A DNA stretch of 16,314 nucleotides from an uncultured Atopobiaceae bacterium (GTDB taxonomy: Bacteria > Actinomycetota > Coriobacteriia > Coriobacteriales > Atopobiaceae), in NCBI GenBank assembly GCA_905233865.1, contig CAJOGH010000009.1, positions 1-16,314 of the forward strand, read 5' to 3'. Below the pieces are notes generated by a model. That model was not told where the DNA came from. It searched no databases and saw only the letters and a program-made list of their open reading frames with translations. Positions 1 to 7,646 of the stretch are shown piece by piece; positions within the stretch are counted from its first letter, which is position 1; each line of letters opens with the position of its first letter. Made by a program: the position numbers and the translations under genes.

Positions 1-1419
1 GCCGACCCCGAGCGCGCCTACAACGACTCGCTCGACCTCATGATGGAGCTAGGTGCCAGCGACGAGCAGCTCGAGTTTGCCATGGAGCACGTCATCTACG
101 CGAGCGCCGCCAACGGCTACGCGCGCCTTGACCCCATGGACGGCAACGACGACATGTACCCGCTGCTCGACATGATCGTGGACGACCTGCCCGCCCCCGA
201 CGTGGACGTTGACGGCCCGCTTGCCATGCAGTGCGTGACCATCGACCACTCCACCTACGTCGGCCGCATTGGCATCGGTCGCGTCTACTCCGGCCAGATC
301 CATGCGGGTGACAAGATCCTCGTGGTCAAGAACGACGGCGAGCGTGCCATGGCCACGGTCAAGCAGCTCTACACCTTTGACTACCTGGGCCGCACCGAGA
401 CCGACGTCATCGGCGCCGGCGACATCGGCGCCGTGGTGGGCATTGACTCCACTGACATCGGCGACGTCTATACCGACCCCGAGAACCCCGTGGAGCTTGA
501 CCCCATCGAGATCGACCCGCCCACCCTCTCCATCGTCTTTGAGCCCTCGACCAGCCCGCTCGTCGGTCGCGACGGTCGCCAGCTCAAGGAGCGTCTGATG
601 CTCGAGCGAGAGAACAACGTGACCATGCGCATCGAGGAGATGCCCGACAAGACGGGCGTCGAGGTCGCCGGTCGTGGCATCCTGCACCTCTCCGTCCTGA
701 TGGAGACCATGCGCCGCGAGGGCTTCGAGTTCCAGGTGGGCCGCCCCCGCGTCGTGTTCAAGGACGACGGCCACGGCGGTCGCCTTGAGCCCATCGAGCA
801 GGCCGTGGTCGAGTGCCCCGGCGAGTACTCCGGCAAGGTCATCGAGGTCTTTGGCGAGGCCGGCGGCACCATGTCCAACATGGAGAGCGGCGCCACCCAG
901 ACCCACATCGAGTTCAAGATTCCCACGCGTGGCATCATGGGCCTCAAGAACCGCGTGCTCAACGTGACCCACGGCGAGGCCGTCTTCTACCACACCTTCT
1001 TGGAGTACGGGCCGTACGCCGGCGAAATCGGCGTGCGCAACAACGGCGCGATGATCTCCATGTCCACCGAGAAGGCCGTCGCCTACGCCCTGGGCACCCT
1101 GCAGGAGCGCGGCGCCCTCTTTGTTGGCCCCGGCGACGAGTGCTACGAAGGCATGCTGGTGGGCGAGCGCAGCCGCTCGGGCGACATGGTCGTCAACATC
1201 GCGCGCACCAAGAGCCTGGGCAACCAGCGCTCCTCCACGGCTGACATCGCCGTGCAGCTCACGCCACCGCGCACCTTCACGCTCGAGGAGGCCCTCGAGT
1301 ACATCATGGACGACGAGCTGGTTGAGATCACGCCTAAGAACATCCGCATGCGCAAGCGCATCCTCAACGAGACCGACCGCCGCAAGGCACGCGTCAAGGC
1401 CGGGCTTGTGAGCAAGTAG
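1..1419 (+). CDS. typA: TypA/BipA ribosome-associated translational GTPase, 3' part
   Basis: The reading frame is open from base 1, so the 5' end (the GTPase core with its nucleotide-binding motifs) lies outside the window. About 472 residues are visible of a family size near 610. In order: the end of the G domain (MELGASDEQLEFAMEHVIYASA), an EF-Tu-like beta-barrel domain II (GRIGIGRVYSGQIHAGDKI), EF-G-like domain III (SIVFEPSTSPLVGRDG; RGILHLSVLMETMRREGFE), EF-G-like domain V (ECPGEYSGKVIEVFGEAGG), and the BipA-specific C-terminal domain (TRGIMGLKNRVLNVTHGEA; IARTKSLGNQRSS). In known members this elongation-factor-like GTPase binds the 70S ribosome and aids 50S assembly and stress or cold adaptation. 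The gene is intact through its TAG stop and is followed 26 bp later by a strong terminator. Convergent with the deacetylase gene. Confidence 0.96.
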   Translation, partial: ADPERAYNDSLDLMMELGASDEQLEFAMEHVIYASAANGYARLDPMDGNDDMYPLLDMIVDDLPAPDVDVDGPLAMQCVTIDHSTYVGRIGIGRVYSGQIHAGDKILVVKNDGERAMATVKQLYTFDYLGRTETDVIGAGDIGAVVGIDSTDIGDVYTDPENPVELDPIEIDPPTLSIVFEPSTSPLVGRDGRQLKERLMLERENNVTMRIEEMPDKTGVEVAGRGILHLSVLMETMRREGFEFQVGRPRVVFKDDGHGGRLEPIEQAVVECPGEYSGKVIEVFGEAGGTMSNMESGATQTHIEFKIPTRGIMGLKNRVLNVTHGEAVFYHTFLEYGPYAGEIGVRNNGAMISMSTEKAVAYALGTLQERGALFVGPGDECYEGMLVGERSRSGDMVVNIARTKSLGNQRSSTADIAVQLTPPRTFTLEEALEYIMDDELVEITPKNIRMRKRILNETDRRKARVKAGLVSK

Positions 1420-1445
1420 CACGAGGCGACAAGAGCCTGATGCAG

Positions 1446-1480
1446 GGGGTCTGCCGGACACGTTCGGCAGACCCCTTTCC
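1446..1480 (+). terminator. Intrinsic terminator of typA
   Basis: A perfect 11-bp stem (GGGGTCTGCCG at 1446-1456 with CGGCAGACCCC at 1465-1475), an 8-nt loop, and a short TTTCC tail. It sits between the convergent typA and dapL stops. The minus-strand side has no T-run, so it probably acts mainly on typA. Confidence 0.85.
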
Positions 1481-1485
1481 TGTGA

Positions 1486-2604
1486 CTAGACGGGCAGTCC
1501 CAGCAGTCGCAGGTAGGTGTCCACGCCGCGCGCGAGGATGGCCTCGTCAAAGTCGAAGGTGTCAGCGTGAAGGGGGATGCCGGTCCCGGTTCCCAGGAGC
1601 ATGAAGAGCCCGGGCAGGCTCTGCTGGTACCAGGCAAAGTCCTCGGCAATCAGAAGCGCGTCTGGCTCGCTTTTGAGTTCGGGCAGGGTCGCGGCCGCAT
1701 AGTCAAACAGGTCATCGTCGTTGACAACGGGCGGGTAGCCCTCGCTGAAGCTCACCTCTGCTGTGCAGTCGTGTGCGGCGGCCGCGCTCTGCAGGACGTC
1801 CGGTAGCTCGCCCATGATGTGGTCGCGCATCGTTATGCTGAGGGTGCGGAGGCTTCCCTGGACGACAGCCTCGCTTGCCACCTGGTTGCGCACCGTGCCC
1901 GCCTCCATGCGGCCAAAGCGCAGGATGCAAGGTTCGGTGGCGCCGCATTGGGCGAGGTAGTCGTAGGTCGCGCGCACCGCGTCGACGGCTGCCTGCATGG
2001 CGTCATGGCCCTCGCGGAAGCGTGCTATGTGAGCCCCGAGCCCATGGATGTGCACGTCGACCTCGTTGGAGGCCGCCAACAGCGTCCCCTTGCGTGACGC
2101 GATGGCGCCCTTCTCGAGGTCGGGCCAGAGGTGAAAGCCAAAGATGCCCCTCACGTTGAGCTCATTAAAGATGCCGGACCTGACCACGTCGAGGGCGCCG
2201 CCGGTGGTCTCCTCGGCAGGCTGGAAGACGATGAGGAGCGACTCGTTGAGCGCCGCGGGGTTGGCTGCCACCTCACGAGCGAGGCCGAGTGCCATTGCCA
2301 TGTGACCATCGTGTCCGCACGCGTGCATCCGCCCCGGGTTGCGCGAGGCAAACGAACGTCCGCTCTTCTCGGCAACGGGAAGCGCGTCCATGTCGGTGCG
2401 CACCGCTATGGTCGTGGGTGTGCCGCGGTCAAAGAAGGCGCACACGCAGCTCTTGGCCGGCGTGAGAATGTGCACGTCACAGGGGAGTGCCTCGAGCTCG
2501 CGCGTGATGTAGGCGATGGTCTCCGGAAGGTCAAAGTCCAGCTCGGGGATCCGATGGAGCTCGCGCCGGAAGCGTGTGAGGTCGTCGACGGTGACGGTGC
2601 GCAT
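1486..2604 (-). CDS. dapL: M20-family amidohydrolase, probable N-acetyldiaminopimelate deacetylase
   Basis: 372 residues, the usual size for M20D amidohydrolases such as Bacillus DapL (YkuR). Metal-site motifs are in place: RTDMDALP (69-76), MHACGHDGH (93-101), the PAEE glutamates (131-132), GFHLWP with His158, and C-terminal EDF (321-323) with LH at 345-346. The N-terminus RRELHRIPELDFDLPET is typical of M20D. The family also contains hippurate and indole-acetyl amino-acid hydrolases, so sequence alone does not fix the substrate. I favour N-acetyl-LL-DAP deacetylation, giving LL-DAP and acetate, because the gene directly follows a PatA-like aminotransferase and the other acetylase-pathway genes (dapA, dapB, dapH) are a few kb away. 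The ATG follows a GAGGGGG ribosome site; the in-frame-corrected stop of the aminotransferase lies only 4 bp upstream, which implies one transcript. Cytoplasmic: no signal peptide. Confidence 0.85.
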   Translation of the reverse strand: MRTVTVDDLTRFRRELHRIPELDFDLPETIAYITRELEALPCDVHILTPAKSCVCAFFDRGTPTTIAVRTDMDALPVAEKSGRSFASRNPGRMHACGHDGHMAMALGLAREVAANPAALNESLLIVFQPAEETTGGALDVVRSGIFNELNVRGIFGFHLWPDLEKGAIASRKGTLLAASNEVDVHIHGLGAHIARFREGHDAMQAAVDAVRATYDYLAQCGATEPCILRFGRMEAGTVRNQVASEAVVQGSLRTLSITMRDHIMGELPDVLQSAAAAHDCTAEVSFSEGYPPVVNDDDLFDYAAATLPELKSEPDALLIAEDFAWYQQSLPGLFMLLGTGTGIPLHADTFDFDEAILARGVDTYLRLLGLPV

Positions 2605-2608
2605 GGGC

Positions 2609-3743
2609 CTACCCCCTCAGGTCGCTGACAAAGGCTGCCAGGCGTGGCAAGAGAGTCGTCATCGCAGCAGTAGGACAGGCGAACATGGCCGGCCCCGCCA
2701 AAGAAGGAACCGGGAACCAGACCCACTCCATGCTCGCGGATGGCGCGCTCGCAGAACGTGACGTCGTCAAGACCGAGGTCGGAGACGCGCGGGAAGGCGT
2801 AGAAGGCACCGTCGAGACGCGGCGCCGCAAGCTCCATGTCGCCCAGGGCGCGCTTGACCTTGGCGCGACGCTTGGCATAGGTCGCGCGCATGTCGTCGGT
2901 CGGCGTGCGCAGCGCGACGACGGCGGCCCCCTGCAGCATGGCGGGCGAGCATGAGACGGTGAGCTGGTGGACCTTTGCGATGGCCTGGAAGACCTCGCCG
3001 CGAGTCAGTGCCCAGCCCACGCGCCAGCCGGTCATGGCCCAGGGCTTGGAGAGGCTGCCCACCACGATGATGCGGTCGGCGATGTCCATGCGGTGCGCGG
3101 CCAGCCGCTCGAAGGTCTTGGTGTAGGTGAGCTCGGCATAGACGTCGTCGCAGATGACGTAGAAGTCGTGCCTGAGCGCGGCGTCCGCGATGGCGTCAAG
3201 GCTGGCCGTGTTGAGCGCGCAGCCTGTGGGGTTGTTGGGGGAGCACACGACAATCGCCTTGGTGCGGCTGCTCACGGCCTGCCTGAGCGCCTCGCCGCTT
3301 ACCTGGAAGTCGGTCTGTGCGATATCGAGGGGTACGGGCGTGGCTCCGTGCAGCCGCACGAGCGACTCGTAGAGGGTAAAGGCGGGACGGACGACGATGA
3401 CCTCGTCGCCGGGCTCGAGCAGTGCCGTGAGCGTGGAGGACAGCGCCTCGGTGGCGCCTATGGTCACCACCACGTCGTCATGGGTCGCCCAGCCCACGCC
3501 ATGGGCACGCTCCCACGATGCGATGGTGCGTCGCAGGTGCAGCATGCCGGGGTTGGGCGGGTAGTGGGTGGCACCCGCCTCGAGGTCGGCTGTGACCTGC
3601 TCGCAGATGGGTCGTGGCGTGTCCTCGCCTGGCTCGCCGAGCGTGAGGGAGACGCAGTCGGGCGTGGTGCGCGCGAGCGCTGCGAACCGACGGATGGGGG
3701 AGCCCTCGATGGCATCGAGCATGCTGTTGGTATTGAGCGGCAT
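2609..3743 (-). CDS. patA: PLP aminotransferase class I/II, probable N-acetyl-LL-DAP aminotransferase; C-terminus frameshifted
   Basis: Fold-type I aminotransferase. PLP-site residues are visible: SPNNPTG with Asn171, CDD with Asp199 and nearby Tyr202, the Schiff-base lysine Lys233 in SLSKPWAMTGWRVGW, and the carboxylate-binding Arg355 in HVRLSY. Likely reaction: amino transfer between glutamate and N-acetyl-2-amino-6-oxopimelate, inferred from the adjacent DapL-type deacetylase. The ATG at 3743 follows GAGGAGG. Homology in this frame stops at residue 366 (DDDSLA, base 2646). The expected ending RLAAFVSDLRG continues in the next frame and stops at 2609, just before dapL. Read literally, the original frame runs on to 2406, giving 445 residues with an unrelated tail that overlaps dapL by about 200 bp. 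About four residues typical of the family are missing at the junction, which suggests an ~11-nt deletion rather than a single-base slip. The catalytic core is intact; whether the product is active is uncertain. Confidence 0.85.
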
Positions 3744-3764
3744 GGTTCCTCCTCGTTTTGCACG

Positions 3765-3770
3765 ATTGTA
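3765..3770 (-). promoter_or_regulatory. -10 element for the aminotransferase-deacetylase pair
   Basis: On the minus strand TACAAT occurs 21 bp before the aminotransferase ATG, leaving a short leader that carries the GAGGAGG ribosome site. No good -35 match is visible at 17 bp. It is paired with a TACAAT on the other strand in the same 90-bp divergent gap. Confidence 0.45.
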
Positions 3771-3819
3771 GCGGTTGCGCGACTCCCCGCGCGTCGCGTA
3801 CTCCCGGCTTCAGATGCCG

Positions 3820-3825
3820 TACAAT
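3820..3825 (+). promoter_or_regulatory. -10 element immediately before the TRIC-like gene (possible leaderless mRNA)
   Basis: TACAAT ends 8 bp before the ATG at 3834, so transcription would start at or within 1-3 nt of the start codon. No ribosome-binding site is visible upstream of the ATG, and no in-frame alternative start occurs nearby. No clear -35 box. Confidence 0.4.
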
Positions 3826-3833
3826 GGCGCGTC

Positions 3834-4547
3834 ATGGAGACACTCTTAGACATACTCTCGCTTGGCGCGGGCTCCAGCTCGTTGGCGCTACCCCTCTGGC
3901 TCGACGTGGCCAGTGTGATGGTGGGTGCCATCTCGGGCGCGCTCGTTGCCGCCGAGCGCCGCCTGGACCTGGTGGGAGCCATCTCGCTGTCGTTGCTGTG
4001 CGGCCTGGGTGGTGGTCTGCTGCGTGACGTGATCATGCAAAAGGGCAGCGTCTACATGCTGGAGAACCCCTATGTGATCACCGCCTGCGTCATCGTGGGC
4101 GTCTTCGTCTTCTACTTTGCCCGCGCGGTCGCGCACTTCCCGACCTTCGTCGACGTCATCGACATCATCGCCGTGGGCCTCTTTGCCGTGAGCGGCACCG
4201 ACAAGGCCATCGTCTACGACCTGGGTGGTGTGGCCTGCATTCTCATGGGCGCGCTCACGGGCACGGGCGGCGGCATGCTGCGCGACGTCTTCTTGGGCGA
4301 GGTGCCGGCAATCTTCAGGCAGTCGAACCTCTATGCCATGTGTGGCGTCGCAGGCTCCCTTGTCTATCTCCTGCTCGTGCGCCAAGCCGGCGCGCCTCGC
4401 GTCTTGGCGGCAGTGGCCGGCGTCCTGGCAACCTGTGTCTTGCGCGCGTGGTCCGTGCACTACGGCATCAAGTCCCCGCAGGGCAAGGACCTCACGGGAG
4501 CGCTGCTCAAGCGCGTGAGGGCCCTCCGAGGCAACACCGACCGCTAA
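3834..4547 (+). CDS. YicG/UPF0126 (TRIC channel) family inner-membrane protein
   Basis: 237 residues, very hydrophobic, with about seven membrane segments. The two internal repeats of the family are clear: a GLGGGLLRD motif at 57-65 and TGTGGGMLRD at 142-151, each in the glycine-rich helix break of a three-helix unit. Homologous bacterial TRIC proteins form homotrimeric monovalent-cation (K+) channels; some UPF0126 members have been proposed to transport glycine. Which applies here cannot be told from sequence. The start at 3834 is the only ATG that begins the first helix (the frame is open far upstream because of GC bias). Divergent from the aminotransferase gene and upstream of lysA by 110 bp, with no obvious terminator between, so read-through into lysA is possible. 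No sign of truncation. Confidence 0.88.
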   Translation: METLLDILSLGAGSSSLALPLWLDVASVMVGAISGALVAAERRLDLVGAISLSLLCGLGGGLLRDVIMQKGSVYMLENPYVITACVIVGVFVFYFARAVAHFPTFVDVIDIIAVGLFAVSGTDKAIVYDLGGVACILMGALTGTGGGMLRDVFLGEVPAIFRQSNLYAMCGVAGSLVYLLLVRQAGAPRVLAAVAGVLATCVLRAWSVHYGIKSPQGKDLTGALLKRVRALRGNTDR

Positions 4548-4657
4548 CCGTTTGGTAGGACGCTTGCGGTGTCTATAGCGTAAACTGTACCCGCACCGCG
4601 CGATACTGCGTGGTAGCTTGACCGTACATGCAGCGGATGCGGCCAGGAGGGAGCGCC

Positions 4658-5953
4658 ATGACAGGAAGTGCCAAGCCCCCACTCGTCCATGCCGCCCGTG
4701 CGCATCAGCTTGCCCTTGACTATGGCACGCCCATCCACATCTATGACGAGAAGAGCATCCGGGAGCGCGCCCGTGCGCTCAACGCGGCGTTTGCGTGGAA
4801 CCATGGCTTTCGCGAGTACTTTGCCGTCAAGGCGACGCCCAACCCCGCCATCCTGAGCATCCTTGCCCAGGAGGGATGCGGCTGCGACTGCGCCACGGCC
4901 ACCGAGCTCATGCTCGCCGATGCCTGTGGCATCACCGGCGACGCGCTGATGCTGTCCTCCAACGACACGCCCGCCGAGGACTACTGGCTTGCGCGCGACC
5001 TCGGAGCGATCATCAACTTTGATGCCGATGACATGCTCGGGTTCTGGGAGGAGCACGTGGGCGCGTTTCCCGAGCGGGTCTGCTGTCGTGTGAACCCAGG
5101 CGGTGACTTCCAGGTTGCCAACGCCATCATCGGCACGCCCGAGGACTCCAAGTTTGGCATGACGGTTGACCAGCTCAAGACCTCCTTTGCGTACCTGCGC
5201 AACCGGGGCGTCCGCGAGTTTGGCATCCATGCGTTTTTGGCCAGCAACACGCTGGGCAACGACTACTACCCGCAGCTGGCCCACCGCCTGTTCGAACTTG
5301 TGCGTGACCTGACCGCAGAGCTGGGCGTGCGCATCACCTTTGTCGACCTTTCCGGTGGCGTGGGCGTTGCCTACGAGCCAGGACAGGAAGAGCCTGACAT
5401 AGCTCAGATTGGCGAGGGCGTCCGGCGGGCCTACGAGGAGGTCCTCGTCCCAGCCGGCATCGAGCTCGACATCTATGCGGAGCTGGGCCGATGGCTCCTG
5501 GGTCCTGCGGGGGCGCTTCTGACGCGCGTGATTCACCACAAGGTCACCTATCACGACTACCTTGGCGTGGACGCGTGCGCGGCCAACTTCATGCGGCCGG
5601 CCATCTACGACGCGTACCACCACGTGACGTCGCTTGACCATGAGGGCGAGCCCTTGGAGGGATGCTATAGCGTGGTCGGCGGTCTGTGCGAGAACAACGA
5701 CCAGTTTGCAAGGGACAGGGCCCTGCCCAAGACGGACACGGGTGACCTGCTGCTTATCCATGACACGGGCGCCCATGGGCACTCGATGGGATACAACTAC
5801 AACGGCAAGCTCAGGTCTGCCGAGGTGCTCCTGTGCGAGGACGGCACCGACCGGCTGATCCGCCGTGCCGAGCGCGTTGATGACTATCTGGCCACCCTTG
5901 ACGTCACACCCGAGGGACGGGCCCTTCTGGCGGACACGAAGCGAAAGCGCTAG
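4658..5953 (+). CDS. lysA: Diaminopimelate decarboxylase
   Basis: 431 residues; catalyses meso-DAP to L-lysine plus CO2, the last step of lysine synthesis, with PLP. The PLP lysine is Lys58 in EYFAVKATPNP; a glycine-rich phosphate-binding stretch follows at DLSGGVGV, and the catalytic Cys-Glu pair is in GGLCENND. The C-terminal barrel has the GAHGHSMGYNYNGKLRSAEVL block. The usual HIGSQ segment is replaced by HAFLASNTLGNDYY and EPGR by ELGR; I recall the same forms in LysA of many Clostridia and related gut bacteria, so this looks like a known subgroup, not decay. I chose the ATG at 4658 because AGGAGGGAG lies 4 bp upstream; the in-frame ATG at 4628 lacks a ribosome site. First gene of lysA-dapA-dapB-dapH, with a 70-bp gap to dapA. 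No lysine riboswitch is apparent upstream. Confidence 0.93.
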   Translation: MTGSAKPPLVHAARAHQLALDYGTPIHIYDEKSIRERARALNAAFAWNHGFREYFAVKATPNPAILSILAQEGCGCDCATATELMLADACGITGDALMLSSNDTPAEDYWLARDLGAIINFDADDMLGFWEEHVGAFPERVCCRVNPGGDFQVANAIIGTPEDSKFGMTVDQLKTSFAYLRNRGVREFGIHAFLASNTLGNDYYPQLAHRLFELVRDLTAELGVRITFVDLSGGVGVAYEPGQEEPDIAQIGEGVRRAYEEVLVPAGIELDIYAELGRWLLGPAGALLTRVIHHKVTYHDYLGVDACAANFMRPAIYDAYHHVTSLDHEGEPLEGCYSVVGGLCENNDQFARDRALPKTDTGDLLLIHDTGAHGHSMGYNYNGKLRSAEVLLCEDGTDRLIRRAERVDDYLATLDVTPEGRALLADTKRKR

Positions 5954-6023
5954 CCAGCGCAGGCTCTTATCGCCCGTTGCTGGCTCCAAACAAACCGCAG
6001 CTCAGCCAAGAGAAAGGCAGATC

Positions 6024-6914
6024 ATGAACGTCAGGGAACTTGAGGGATCGGTCGTCGCGCTCGTCACGCCCTTTGACGAGCACGGCGACGTGGACTTTGG
6101 CGCGCTCGAGCGCCTCGTGGACTTCCATCTGCAGAACGGGACCGATGGCATCCTGGTCCTCGGCACGACGGGTGAGTCCTCCACCATGTCGGACGACGAG
6201 GACTATGCCGTCGCCGAGGCCGTCATCAAGCAGGTCGCCGGCCGCGTGCCCATCATCGGCGGCGCGGGGTCTAACTCCACCGCCGAGTCCCTGCGCAAGT
6301 CGCAGGGCCTGGTGGAGCGTGGCGTGGACGCGCTGCTCCTGATCACGCCCTACTACAACAAGAGCAACGACGAGGGTATCTATCGCCACTTCACGACGGT
6401 CATGGACCAGGTGGACGCCCCGGTCATCCTCTATAACATCCCTGGGCGGACGGGCTGCTCCATCTCGGAGCGCAACGTCGAGCGCTTTGCGACCGACCCG
6501 CGCGTCATGGGCATCAAGGAGGCGTCGGGCAACATCTCCTATGCTGCCATGGTCGCGCAGTACCTCTCTGACGACTTCCGCATGTACTCTGGCAATGACG
6601 ACATGGTCGTGCCCATCCTGAGTCTGGGCGGCTCCGGCGTCATCTCCGTGTGGGCCGACATCGAGCCGCGCAAGGTACATGACATGGTACGGAGCTTCCT
6701 GGATGGCGACCTCGAGGGCGCGCGCAAGGTGCAGATTGAGTCGCTTGAGCTCATCCACGCGCTCTTTGCCGAGGTGAACCCCATCCCGGTCAAGGCTGCC
6801 CTCGCGCGCATGGGCCTCATTGGGGAGCACTATCGCCAGCCGCTCTGGCCGCTTTCTGACGGTGCCCGCGATCGCCTCGAGCGCGCCATGAGGGGAGCTG
6901 GTCTGTGTGAGTAG
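6024..6914 (+). CDS. dapA: 4-hydroxy-tetrahydrodipicolinate synthase
   Basis: 296 residues, typical for DapA. It condenses pyruvate with aspartate-4-semialdehyde, the committed step of the DAP/lysine branch. Catalytic residues are all present: the Schiff-base Lys165 in GIKEASGN, Tyr137 in LYNIPGRTG, the Thr48-Thr49 pair in GTTGES, and Arg142. The N-terminus GSVVALVTPFDEHGDVDF is canonical. The ATG at 6024 follows AGAAAGG; an in-frame ATG at 5865 lies inside lysA and encodes unrelated residues, so it is rejected. The 3' end overlaps the dapB start by 8 bp, which indicates translational coupling. Soluble TIM-barrel enzyme, usually a tetramer with lysine feedback in some lineages. Confidence 0.97.
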   Translation: MNVRELEGSVVALVTPFDEHGDVDFGALERLVDFHLQNGTDGILVLGTTGESSTMSDDEDYAVAEAVIKQVAGRVPIIGGAGSNSTAESLRKSQGLVERGVDALLLITPYYNKSNDEGIYRHFTTVMDQVDAPVILYNIPGRTGCSISERNVERFATDPRVMGIKEASGNISYAAMVAQYLSDDFRMYSGNDDMVVPILSLGGSGVISVWADIEPRKVHDMVRSFLDGDLEGARKVQIESLELIHALFAEVNPIPVKAALARMGLIGEHYRQPLWPLSDGARDRLERAMRGAGLCE

Positions 6915-7638
6915 CGTCATCGTCATTGGCGCCAAGGGGCGCATGGGACAGCTCATTGTCAAGACGGTCCAGGAGACCGACGGGCTCGAGGTTGTGGGTA
7001 CCTACGACGCGGACACCTGTGAGGAGCTCGATACCGTCGCCCCCGCCGCCGACGTGGCGATTGACTTCTCGTCACCCGCCGGCCTTGCCCACACCCTTGC
7101 CTATGTGCGCCGCACGGGTGCCGCCCTCGTGTGCGGGACGACCGGCCTCTCTGAGGAGCAGCTTGGTCAGATTACCGCCGCGGGCGAGGTGGCGCCCGTG
7201 ATTCACGCGGCTAACTACTCGTTGGGCGTCGCGGCCCTGCGCAAGGCGACCGCGTGTGTGGCCCGCGCGCTTGAAGGCTGGGACGTGGAGATCGTCGAGA
7301 CGCACCACAACAAGAAGGTTGACGCGCCTAGTGGAACGGCCAAGTTGCTCCTTGCAGCCGTGGATCCCGAGGGCACCGCCGAGGTCGTGGGCGGTCGCGA
7401 GGGTCAGGTTGGTGCGCGCCGCGCGGGGGAGATAGGAATGCACGCCCTGCGCGGTGGCACCGTTGCCGGAACGCATGACGTCCACTTCTTTGGCAACGAC
7501 GAGGAGGTCTGCCTGACACACCGCGCCACGAGCCGCCAGATCTTTGTGAGTGGTGCCGTCGCTGCTGCTCAGCGCATATGCGGAAAGCCCGCTGGCGTGT
7601 ACGACTTTGACGGACTGATGTTTGGAGACGAGGACTAG
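6907..7638 (+). CDS. dapB: 4-hydroxy-tetrahydrodipicolinate reductase
   Basis: 243 residues; reduces the DapA product to tetrahydrodipicolinate with NAD(P)H. It has the dinucleotide-binding loop GAKGRMG (8-14), CGTTGLS (76-82) and the signature ETHHNKKVDAPSGTA (131-145) with catalytic His133 and Lys137. The start is a GTG at 6907, giving MSSVIVIGAKG; AGGGGAG lies 9 bp upstream and no better ATG exists before the nucleotide-binding loop. It overlaps dapA by 8 bp and is followed by dapH after 8 bp, with the dapH ribosome site starting inside its stop codon. Intact. Confidence 0.96.
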   Translation: MSSVIVIGAKGRMGQLIVKTVQETDGLEVVGTYDADTCEELDTVAPAADVAIDFSSPAGLAHTLAYVRRTGAALVCGTTGLSEEQLGQITAAGEVAPVIHAANYSLGVAALRKATACVARALEGWDVEIVETHHNKKVDAPSGTAKLLLAAVDPEGTAEVVGGREGQVGARRAGEIGMHALRGGTVAGTHDVHFFGNDEEVCLTHRATSRQIFVSGAVAAAQRICGKPAGVYDFDGLMFGDED

Positions 7639-7646
7639 GAGGCGTC

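Noticed and set aside
49..1461. Long open frame on the minus strand opposite typA (470 codons)
   Set aside because: GC-driven antisense shadow: His/Ala/Val/Gly/Asp-rich composition, no ribosome site or domain, and it runs through the typA terminator.
2967..3833. Plus-strand open frame opposite the aminotransferase, fused in frame to the TRIC-like protein
   Set aside because: Antisense shadow; the family homology starts only at the ATG at 3834.
4548..4657. Lysine riboswitch upstream of lysA
   Set aside because: The gap is only 110 bp, too short for an L-box, and shows no matching helices.
4544..5989. 481-codon minus-strand frame opposite lysA
   Set aside because: Low-complexity Val/Gly/Asp/His-rich shadow; the plus strand encodes a full LysA.
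5952..5995. AGCCAGC...GCTGGCT inverted repeat between lysA and dapA
   Set aside because: 7-bp arms 30 nt apart with no T-tail; likely chance, and the genes look cotranscribed.
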